7,326 nt of DNA from Gemmatimonas phototrophica (GTDB lineage Bacteria; Gemmatimonadota; Gemmatimonadetes; Gemmatimonadales; Gemmatimonadaceae), in contig CAMBRJ010000143.1 of the NCBI GenBank assembly GCA_945870175.1, forward strand, positions 1 through 7,326. The letters run 5' to 3'. Below the pieces are notes generated by a model. That model made no database searches, was not told the DNA's origin, and worked only from the letters and a program-made list of their open reading frames with translations. The translations under genes and the position numbers were made by a program. Shown here one piece after another: positions 1 to 5,816 of the stretch. The first letter of the stretch is position 1. Every line of letters begins with the position of its first letter.

Positions 1-944
1 TCGTCCGCGATGCGTTTGGCCATCTCCACGGTGGAGGCACGCTCTTCGTCGGTCTTCCAGATCGGCACGATCACCATCTGGATCGGCGTGAGTTTCGGCG
101 GCAACCGCAACCCCGCATCGTCTCCGTGGGTCATCACCAATCCGCCAATCATGCGTGTGGAGACACCCCAGCTGGTGTTCCACGCGAACGCCTGCTCCCC
201 CTGCTCATTCTGAAAGCTGAGGTCGAATGCCTTGGCGAAGTTCTGCCCGAGGTTGTGCGACGTGCCGGCCTGCAACGCCTTGTTGTCCTGCATCATCGCT
301 TCGCACGCGTACGTGCGGAGCGCGCCGGCGAATTTTTCGGAGTTCGTCTTCTGTCCGGTGATCACGGGCATGGCCATGTAGCCTTCCATGAACTCGCGGT
401 AGATACCCAGCATGCGACGGGTCTCCTCCTCCGCCTCGTCATGCGTCGTGTGTGCCGTGTGGCCCTCCTGCCAGAGGAACTCCATCGTGCGCAGGAACAA
501 ACGCGTGCGCATTTCCCAGCGGACGACGTTGGCCCACTGATTATACAGCAACGGCAGGTCGCGATAGCTTTGCACCCACTTCGCGAACATCGAGTAGATG
601 ATCGTCTCCGACGTGGGACGCACGACGAGTCGCTCCTCGAGCACTTTGCCACCACCCATCGTGACGACGGCGCATTCCGGTGCGAATCCTTCCACGTGCT
701 CCGCTTCCTTCGAGAGGAAGCTCTCCGGAATGAACAGCGGGAAGTACGCGTTCACGTGGCCAGTGGCCTTGAACATGTCGTCGAGCGCGCGCTGCATGCG
801 CTCCCAGATGCCGTAGCCGTGCGGCCGGATGACCATGCATCCGCGCACCGGCGAGTAGTCGGCGAGTTCCGAACGCAGGACCAACTCGTTGTACCACTCG
901 CTGAAGTTCTCCGCGCGCGTGGGCAGCTTCTTATCGTCACTCAT
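1..944 (-). CDS. proS: Prolyl-tRNA synthetase, archaeal/eukaryote-like type (3' end outside window)
   Basis: Class II synthetase that activates proline with ATP and attaches it to tRNA-Pro in the cytoplasm. The frame is open from an ATG at 944-942 to the window edge, giving 314 complete codons; the family is usually about 480-510 residues, so roughly the last third is missing. The N-terminus (about residues 13-50) has the ENFSEWYNE and ADYSPVRGCMVIRPHGYGIWE pattern typical of this type. RPTSET lies at 109-114, motif 2 at about 142-160 (RWE followed by an FLWQEGHTAH segment), the GTSHNLGQNF stretch at 227-236, and motif 3 at about 260-283 (GVSTRMIGGLVMTHGDDAG). Only about 100 residues separate motifs 2 and 3, so the roughly 180-residue editing insertion of standard bacterial ProRS is absent. 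The anticodon-binding domain begins near residue 286 (TPIQMVIVPI) and is cut. The start overlaps the end of hisS by 8 nt. No strong Shine-Dalgarno precedes it. Confidence 0.96.
   Translation of the reverse strand, partial: MSDDKKLPTRAENFSEWYNELVLRSELADYSPVRGCMVIRPHGYGIWERMQRALDDMFKATGHVNAYFPLFIPESFLSKEAEHVEGFAPECAVVTMGGGKVLEERLVVRPTSETIIYSMFAKWVQSYRDLPLLYNQWANVVRWEMRTRLFLRTMEFLWQEGHTAHTTHDEAEEETRRMLGIYREFMEGYMAMPVITGQKTNSEKFAGALRTYACEAMMQDNKALQAGTSHNLGQNFAKAFDLSFQNEQGEQAFAWNTSWGVSTRMIGGLVMTHGDDAGLRLPPKLTPIQMVIVPIWKTDEERASTVEMAKRIAD
937..944 (-). other. hisS stop / proS start overlap (ATGAGTGA)
   Basis: On the minus strand the eight bases ATGAGTGA hold the proS start codon (944-942) and the hisS stop codon TGA (939-937) in different frames. 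The bases upstream (CGAACGGATACCAGCC) show no good Shine-Dalgarno core, only a weak GGAT. Translation of proS probably depends on ribosomes finishing hisS; the overlap is seen directly, the coupling is inferred. Confidence 0.85.
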
Positions 945-2253
945 GGCTGGTATCCGTTCGATTCAACGTCGACGATGCCCACGTGCTCAGGGCATCAAGG
1001 GTCTGCACGATTGCTTCCTGTGCGCCGGCCGCGCGGGCGCGATAGCTCGGCACGGCCTCGGTCGTGTCCACCACGACCGTGGCGAGCGTGCCGGCTTTGC
1101 GGGCCGCTTCCAACTGCTTCTCCACTCGCTGCTCGCGCAACGCAAACTCCACCGCATGACCGTCGGCCCGCAGTCGCGCCGCCGTGTGCAACATGGCGGC
1201 CGGATAGGAGGCGCTGTCGGGTGCCTGCGCAATCCACAGGGCAACCGCCGGCGCCGGTGCCGTCATCAGTCCGCGCGCCTTCAGGAGCTCGCCAAGCACG
1301 ACATCGCCCATGCCGAATCCGAGCGCCGGGAGGTCCGTCCCGCCGAGTGTCGTGAGCAGCGTGTCGTACCGGCCGCCACCACAGATCGCGCGGAACTCGC
1401 CCACGTTGTCGAACAGTTCAAACACGATCCCCGTGTAATACGCGAGTCCGCGCACGATCGTCAAGTCGAAGCGCAACCAGGCGCCGATCCCCAGCGCCTC
1501 GCAGTGCGCCACGTACTGCGCGAAACGCTCCACGTGCGGCGCGACGTCAGGTGCCTGTCCGTACCGCGATTGAAGCGTCGCGAAATCGAGTGTCGCGAAC
1601 CCAAGAATCGCTTCGACCGTCGCTGACGGCAAACCGGCGGCCGCCAGCTTTTCGGCGGAGATCTCCTGTGGCTGCCGTTCGAGCTTGTCGAGCACAGCGT
1701 AGACCGCCGGCCACGTCGACTCGTCGATCGCGAGGTGCGCGAGCAATCCGTTCAGCAAGCGCCGATCGCTCACGCGTGCCCGCACGTCGCTGGCCGTCAA
1801 CCCAAACGCCGCCATGATTTCCACGGCCACCGACAGCAATTCGGCGTCGGCAAGCACGTCGGCTTCACCGACGATATCGACGTTGAGCTGAAAGTGCTCG
1901 CGAAGACGTCCCTTCTGCGTACGCTCATACCTGAACAGCTGCGGCATCGAGAACCAGCGCACCGGCTTGCGCAGCGCCTGTGCGCGGGCGCCCACCATGC
2001 GAGCGAACGTCGGCGTCATTTCCGGACGCATCGCGACCGCGCGACCGCCCTTGTCGACGAACTCGAACAGCTGACCGACGATCTCGTCGCCGCTCTTCTG
2101 CGTATAGAGCTCGAGCGGTTCGAGCGGCGGCCCATCATACTCCTGAAACGCATAGCGCCGCACGATGCGGCGCCAAGTCTCGAAGATGTGGGCTCGTTCG
2201 GCGAACTGCTCGGGATAGAAATCTCGGAAACCCGGGAGGAGCTTTGGAGGCAT
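937..2253 (-). CDS. hisS: Histidyl-tRNA synthetase with atypical motif 3
   Basis: Cytoplasmic class II synthetase that charges tRNA-His; 438 residues, normal for bacterial HisRS (E. coli 424). It opens with PPKLLPGFRDFYPEQ, the usual start of the family. MRPEMTPTFARM is at 75-86, motif 2 at about 107-128 (FRYERTQKGRLREHFQLN, with R108 and E110), and the HisRS-specific block IVRGLAYYTGIVFEL at 266-280 with the catalytic-type arginine R268. The CGGGRYD block follows at 291-297. Motif 3 at about 309-324 reads PALGFGMGDVVLGELL; the arginine that normally follows the glycine-rich part (as in GLERL) is replaced by valine. The anticodon-binding domain covers about 334-430 (the EFALREQRVEKQLEAARKAG stretch is typical). 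The ATG at 2253 fits the family N-terminus, and the folC stop lies in the same frame just upstream, so no longer start is possible. Only an AAGG directly touching the ATG resembles a ribosome binding site. The gap to folC is 9 nt, which favours coupled translation. Confidence 0.97.
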   Translation of the reverse strand: MPPKLLPGFRDFYPEQFAERAHIFETWRRIVRRYAFQEYDGPPLEPLELYTQKSGDEIVGQLFEFVDKGGRAVAMRPEMTPTFARMVGARAQALRKPVRWFSMPQLFRYERTQKGRLREHFQLNVDIVGEADVLADAELLSVAVEIMAAFGLTASDVRARVSDRRLLNGLLAHLAIDESTWPAVYAVLDKLERQPQEISAEKLAAAGLPSATVEAILGFATLDFATLQSRYGQAPDVAPHVERFAQYVAHCEALGIGAWLRFDLTIVRGLAYYTGIVFELFDNVGEFRAICGGGRYDTLLTTLGGTDLPALGFGMGDVVLGELLKARGLMTAPAPAVALWIAQAPDSASYPAAMLHTAARLRADGHAVEFALREQRVEKQLEAARKAGTLATVVVDTTEAVPSYRARAAGAQEAIVQTLDALSTWASSTLNRTDTSHE

Positions 2254-2262
2254 CCTTGAAAG

Positions 2263-3546
2263 TTACCGAGCGAGCGGATCGACCTGCAACCGCTCCATGG
2301 CATCGCCGACCGTATGGAATGATCCGGTCACCAGCACGGTGGCCGCCCGTTCACGCGCCGAGCCGAGGGCCAATGCGAAATCGTCGACGCGCTGCACCGG
2401 TACCCCCTCCGCCTCCGCCCACGCCGAGACCTCGTCCAGATTCCAGGCGCGTGCCGCCGGAGCGGTGGGTGCCATCGTGACCACAATGTGCGTGGCCACC
2501 CGCGCCACCGCCCGAAGAATCCCCGCCCAGTCCTTGTCTCGCAGCACGCACACGACGGCGCTCACCGGCAACGGCGCTCCGACCTCGAGCAGGTTGGCCA
2601 CGACCGTCGCGGCGCCGTCCGCGTTGTGCGCCACGTCGAAAAGCCACCGATCGGCACGGTGAAACCGACCAGCCAGCCGTACGCCGGGCAACAGGGCCTC
2701 CGCATTCCGCTCGATCTCGAGCCATCGTCCGCCGGCTCCTCGCAGCATCGCCAGCGCGACACAGGCATTGTGCGCCTGAAACTCGCCAATCAGCGGCGTC
2801 GTGAGCCGGCGCTCACCGTCCGACGTCACGAGTGTGAAGCTCGTGCCGGCACCACCGACGGAAATGTCACGTACCTGCCAGTCGCGACCGGTGACTAATA
2901 CGGGCTGGGCACCTACTTCATCAGCACGAGCCGTGAGCAGCGCGCAAATCTCCGGCCGCGCCTCGCCGACCACGGCCACCGCGCCAGGCTTGTAAATGCC
3001 GGCCTTTTCCCCGGCAATCAACTCCAGGGTGTCGCCCAGAAACTCGAGATGGTCGAAACCGATCTGCGTCACCGCGGCAGCGAGCGGCTGCACCGTATTG
3101 GTGGCATCGAGCCGACCGCCGAGACCGACTTCCACGATCGCCACGTCGACCCGCTGCGCGGCGAACCAGTCGAGTGCCATGGCCGTGGTCGCCTCGAAGA
3201 AGGTGGCGCCCAGGCGCGTCATCTCCGGCTCCCACTGATTCAGCCACGAGGTGATCGCATCATGTGGCATCGGCGTGCCGTCCACGACGACACGCTCGGC
3301 GAAATCGACGAGGTGCGGTGACGTATATCGGCCAACGCGCAGTCCCGACCCGCGCAGCATGGCGTCGAGCGTGGCGACGGTACTCCCCTTGCCATTCGTT
3401 CCCGCCACGTGGAAGACCGGGTAGGAGCGATGGGGATCACCGAGTAGCGCGAGCAATTCCGAGACGCGCTCGAGACCGAGACGCCACGCGCCGCCAGTGC
3501 GCGAGAAGAGGCGGCGGAGCGCGTCATGGTACGCCGAATCGGCCAT
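2263..3546 (-). CDS. folC: Folylpolyglutamate synthase / dihydrofolate synthase
   Basis: ATP-dependent Mur-ligase-like enzyme that adds glutamate to dihydropteroate and/or extends the glutamate tail of folates in the cytoplasm. Length 427 residues, as expected for FolC. The P-loop GTNGKGST is at 49-56, TSPHL at 75-79, EVGLGGRLDATN at 139-150, GFDHLEFLGDTLELIAGEKAGI at 163-184 (K181 aligns with the lysine that is carbamylated in FolC/Mur enzymes), and the C-terminal domain begins near 293 with DVAHN at 304-308 in place of the commoner DGAHN. The protein ends with VLVTGSFHTVGDAM at 404-417. Sequence alone does not tell whether it has both activities or one; no folP or second folC is in the window. 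The ATG at 3546 fits the AYHDAL...GLERV N-terminus of the family, though the bases upstream lack a clear Shine-Dalgarno. It lies 50 nt downstream of accD, a pairing found in many bacteria, and 9 nt upstream of hisS. Confidence 0.96.
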   Translation of the reverse strand: MADSAYHDALRRLFSRTGGAWRLGLERVSELLALLGDPHRSYPVFHVAGTNGKGSTVATLDAMLRGSGLRVGRYTSPHLVDFAERVVVDGTPMPHDAITSWLNQWEPEMTRLGATFFEATTAMALDWFAAQRVDVAIVEVGLGGRLDATNTVQPLAAAVTQIGFDHLEFLGDTLELIAGEKAGIYKPGAVAVVGEARPEICALLTARADEVGAQPVLVTGRDWQVRDISVGGAGTSFTLVTSDGERRLTTPLIGEFQAHNACVALAMLRGAGGRWLEIERNAEALLPGVRLAGRFHRADRWLFDVAHNADGAATVVANLLEVGAPLPVSAVVCVLRDKDWAGILRAVARVATHIVVTMAPTAPAARAWNLDEVSAWAEAEGVPVQRVDDFALALGSARERAATVLVTGSFHTVGDAMERLQVDPLAR

Positions 3547-3560
3547 CGAGGCCCGCTCAG

Positions 3561-3576
3561 CCGCCGAGGACGGCGG
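3561..3576 (-). repeat. Small perfect hairpin in the accD-folC gap
   Basis: On the minus strand CCGCCG-TCCT-CGGCGG forms a 6-bp all-GC stem with a 4-nt loop, ending 14 nt before the folC start. There is no run of T after it, so it does not look like an intrinsic terminator. It could slow translation initiation of folC or protect an mRNA end, but in GC-rich DNA a 6-bp stem can arise by chance. Confidence 0.4.
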
Positions 3577-3596
3577 TGGGGCCAGTGGGTTCGAGG

Positions 3597-4463
3597 TCAG
3601 CTTTCCTGCGCGTGCCCCGCCGACGCGGGACGTCCGGTCATATGCCGCATGAGCCGTGAGAGCGTGTCCCGCAACTCCTTCCGATGCACGACCTGGTCGA
3701 CCATGCCCTTCTCGAGGAGGAACTCCGCCGTCTGAAAGCCCTCGGGGAGGTCCTGACCCAACGTCTGCTTGATCACTCGGGGACCCGCGAAGCCGATGAC
3801 CGCGCCGGGCTCGGCCAGGATCGCATCACCCAGCATCGCGAAGCTGGCGCTGACCCCGCCGGTGGTCGGGTTGGTCAGCACCGAGATATAGGGAATGCGA
3901 CGTTCCGCCAGCTGAGACAGCACCGCCGAGGTCTTCGCCATCTGCATCAGGGAGAGAATGCCCTCCTGCATGCGGGCGCCGCCGGACGCGCAGACGATCA
4001 CCAGCGGATGCTTCTTCTCGAGCGACCGCTGCCCGAGGCGGGCAATTTTCTCGCCCACGACCGAGCCCATCGAGCCACCCATGAACGCGAAGTCCATGAT
4101 GCCGATCCCCACCGGAAGCCCCTCCAGCAGCCCCGTGAGCGTGAGAATGGCATCGCTGTCGCCAGCGTTGGTGAGGGACCGCTTGAGGCGGGCCGGATAG
4201 TCAGGAAAGCCGAGCGGATCGACGGAACGCAGCTCACTTCCCACTTCGACGATCGAGCCTTCATCGAGCAGCATCGCGGCGTAATCCCACGCCCGCACGC
4301 GGCGGTGGAAATCGCACGCCGGGCAGACATTGAGATTCCGCAAAAACTTGTCGCGGATATCCGTATGCCCGCAGGCCTCGCACTTCTCCCACGTGTCGGG
4401 GGGAATCTCGAGGCGCTCGCGTCGCGGCTGTCGGGGCTTTTTCTCCTTCCGGAACCAGGCCAT
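3597..4463 (-). CDS. accD: Acetyl-CoA carboxylase carboxyltransferase subunit beta
   Basis: Beta subunit of the carboxyltransferase that, with AccA, moves the carboxyl group from carboxybiotin on AccB to acetyl-CoA to make malonyl-CoA for fatty-acid synthesis; cytoplasmic. 288 residues, close to the usual 280-305. The N-terminal zinc ribbon is complete: C28-x2-C31 and C47-x2-C50. The crotonase-like fold follows, with SMGSVVGEKIARL at 131-143, SGGARMQEG at 160-168 (backbone amides expected to form an oxyanion hole), TTGGVSASFAMLGD at 200-213 and GFAGPRVIKQTLGQDLP at 224-240. The first residues MAWFRKEK are typical of AccD and support the ATG at 4463; only a weak GAG lies at a plausible distance upstream. 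The partner accA is not in the window. It follows rodA after 73 nt, the widest gap here, and precedes folC by 50 nt. Confidence 0.97.
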   Translation of the reverse strand: MAWFRKEKKPRQPRRERLEIPPDTWEKCEACGHTDIRDKFLRNLNVCPACDFHRRVRAWDYAAMLLDEGSIVEVGSELRSVDPLGFPDYPARLKRSLTNAGDSDAILTLTGLLEGLPVGIGIMDFAFMGGSMGSVVGEKIARLGQRSLEKKHPLVIVCASGGARMQEGILSLMQMAKTSAVLSQLAERRIPYISVLTNPTTGGVSASFAMLGDAILAEPGAVIGFAGPRVIKQTLGQDLPEGFQTAEFLLEKGMVDQVVHRKELRDTLSRLMRHMTGRPASAGHAQES

Positions 4464-4536
4464 ATACTCGTAATGTTGGCGGTCCGGCCCTCGAAGGCTA
4501 GACCTTGCGCCCAGCCGAAAGCGGTGTCCCGACCGC
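4464..4536 (-). promoter_or_regulatory. rodA-accD gap: structured leader upstream of accD (putative)
   Basis: This 73-nt stretch is the longest non-coding segment in the window. Three pairings can be drawn by eye in the minus-strand RNA. GCGGT (4536-4532), starting right after the rodA stop, can pair with ACCGC (4525-4521), leaving a 6-nt loop and then only three T. The same GCGGTC (4536-4531) can instead pair with GACCGC (4484-4479). GGTC (4504-4501) can pair with GACC (4484-4481), with an inner GCC/GGC stem around TTCGAG. The first two exclude each other, and the last two share 4481-4484. I see no convincing -35/-10 promoter. A weak terminator, an attenuator-like leader or chance GC-rich pairing are all possible. 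Confidence 0.3.
4521..4536 (-). repeat. Inverted repeat directly after the rodA stop codon
   Basis: On the minus strand GCGGT-CGGGAC-ACCGC begins at the first base after the rodA TGA. The 5-bp stem is short and is followed by only TTT before CGG, so it falls short of a good Rho-independent terminator. It might cause partial termination or mark an RNA processing site. Confidence 0.35.
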
Positions 4537-5802
4537 TCAGAGACCGATCGCGTCCGGCTGCCCGCGCCCTTCCGCGGAGATGCGCAGGAGGATGGCGACC
4601 GCCGTCCAACTGACCACCAAGAACGAACCGCCGTAACTGAAGAACGGCAGCGGGATGCCGGTGACGGGCATGAGATTGAGCGTCATCCCCACGTTGACCA
4701 TGACGTGCACGAACCACGCCGAGACCAATCCGAAGGCGACCAGACTCGGGAAGGCGTCGCTGGCCCGAGAGGCCACCCGGGTGGTCCGCAGGAAGAGCGC
4801 GAGAAACAACGACAGCGCGATACTGACGCCAATAAATCCGAGCTCCTCACCGACCACCGAGAAAATGAAGTCGGTGTGCCGCTCAGGCAGGAACTTGAGC
4901 CGCTTCTGGCTGCCAAGCGTGAAGCCGTTGCCGAAGAGTCCACCCGAGCCGATCGCCACCTTGCTCTGCGTCACGTGATAGCCGGAGGCCTGCGGATCCA
5001 CATTCGGATCGAGGAACACGAGAAGCCGCTTCTGTTGATACGGCTTGAGCTTGTCCCAGAGAATTGGCGCCACGCCACCCATGATGACGTTCATCAACAC
5101 GATGACGACACCTTCGAGGAGATACGGGCGGTACCAGAGCACCAGCGCGACCAGAATCAGAAACCACGCGCCCCAGATGCCCGTGCTGAACGCGAGCACG
5201 AGACTGATGCCGGGACTCGCCAACAACAGCAGGAGCGGCCACGGCACGCCGGCCCAGAAGAGCATGGCGAAGCAGATGCCGATGAAGACGATGCCGGTCC
5301 CCAGGTCGGGCTGCGCCATCACCAGCAGCCACGGCACGCCTACCACGAGCAGCGGTCGCCACAGGTCCACCAGTGAACGAACCGACTCACGCTGGGCCGC
5401 GAGCACTCGCGCCAGCATCAGGGTGGTGGCGAGTTTCGCCAACTCGGCCGGCTGACCGATCCGCACGCCTCCGATGCTCAGCCAGCCCTTCACACTCGCC
5501 GCCGTGCCGGCGCCGGTGCCCACAAACAGCACCAGGAGCAACAGCGTGCAACTCAAGGCGTACAGCGGCCAGGCGCTCCACTCGATCAACCGCACCGAGC
5601 CGCGCGAGATGACCCACGTGGCCATCAGCGCCGCGCCGAACCAGCCGAGCTGCCGCTTCCAGGCATTTTCGATGATCGGCGTCGGACTGTCGATTTGCCC
5701 CGCCGAAAACACCATGGCGATGCCAAAGCCGGTGAGCAGCAACGCAATCACGAGCAGCGGTACGTCGATGCTTTGACGACGCAATACGGAAATACCGGCC
5801 AT
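4537..5802 (-). CDS. rodA: Rod-shape peptidoglycan glycosyltransferase RodA (SEDS family)
   Basis: Polytopic inner-membrane SEDS protein that polymerises lipid II into glycan strands for side-wall growth, acting with the transpeptidase PBP2. 421 residues, somewhat longer than E. coli RodA (370). About ten hydrophobic segments are visible, for example near 14-34, 77-97, 167-184, 210-224, 312-337, 352-376 and 385-406. Family signatures: GWLSIGGVRIGQPAELAK at 106-123 (W107), MAQPDLGTG at 162-170, and ERHTDFIFSVVGEELGF at 307-323, where D311 matches the aspartate required for RodA activity. NLMPVTGIPLPFFSYGGS lies at 376-393. The sequence fits RodA rather than FtsW mainly through its neighbour: the PBP2 gene ends 12 nt upstream. 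A GAGG that overlaps the PBP2 stop is the probable ribosome binding site. Confidence 0.96.
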   Translation of the reverse strand: MAGISVLRRQSIDVPLLVIALLLTGFGIAMVFSAGQIDSPTPIIENAWKRQLGWFGAALMATWVISRGSVRLIEWSAWPLYALSCTLLLLVLFVGTGAGTAASVKGWLSIGGVRIGQPAELAKLATTLMLARVLAAQRESVRSLVDLWRPLLVVGVPWLLVMAQPDLGTGIVFIGICFAMLFWAGVPWPLLLLLASPGISLVLAFSTGIWGAWFLILVALVLWYRPYLLEGVVIVLMNVIMGGVAPILWDKLKPYQQKRLLVFLDPNVDPQASGYHVTQSKVAIGSGGLFGNGFTLGSQKRLKFLPERHTDFIFSVVGEELGFIGVSIALSLFLALFLRTTRVASRASDAFPSLVAFGLVSAWFVHVMVNVGMTLNLMPVTGIPLPFFSYGGSFLVVSWTAVAILLRISAEGRGQPDAIGL

Positions 5803-5812
5803 GGGCTCGCTG

Positions 5813-5816
5813 CCTC
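5813..5816 (-). promoter_or_regulatory. Probable rodA ribosome binding site overlapping the mrdA stop
   Basis: The minus strand reads TGAGG at the end of the PBP2 gene, so the GAGG core includes two bases of the stop codon. It lies 10 nt before the rodA ATG, slightly long but usable spacing. It is the best Shine-Dalgarno match at any start in the window and suggests that the two genes are translated together. Confidence 0.5.

Noticed and set aside
1282..1329. Frameshift or sequencing error as the cause of the odd HisRS motif 3
   Set aside because: Conserved HisRS sequence continues in the same frame on both sides, and the altered block keeps the glycine-rich and hydrophobic pattern, so a local frameshift is unlikely.
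126..1355. Long plus-strand reading frame of 409 codons opposite proS and hisS
   Set aside because: It is antisense to two genes with clear family motifs and its translation is rich in Arg, His and Ala with no recognisable domain, as expected for a shadow frame in GC-rich DNA.
4464..4480. Promoter for accD in the AT-richer bases before its start
   Set aside because: TACGAGTAT has slight -10 character, but I find no matching -35 at normal spacing and it lies almost on the start codon.
4521..4536. Rho-independent terminator after rodA
   Set aside because: The stem is only 5 bp and is followed by three T, too little for a convincing terminator; kept only as an inverted repeat.
3684..4613. Plus-strand reading frame of 309 codons opposite accD
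   Set aside because: Shadow of accD codon bias; it runs across the gap into rodA and shows no protein family features.
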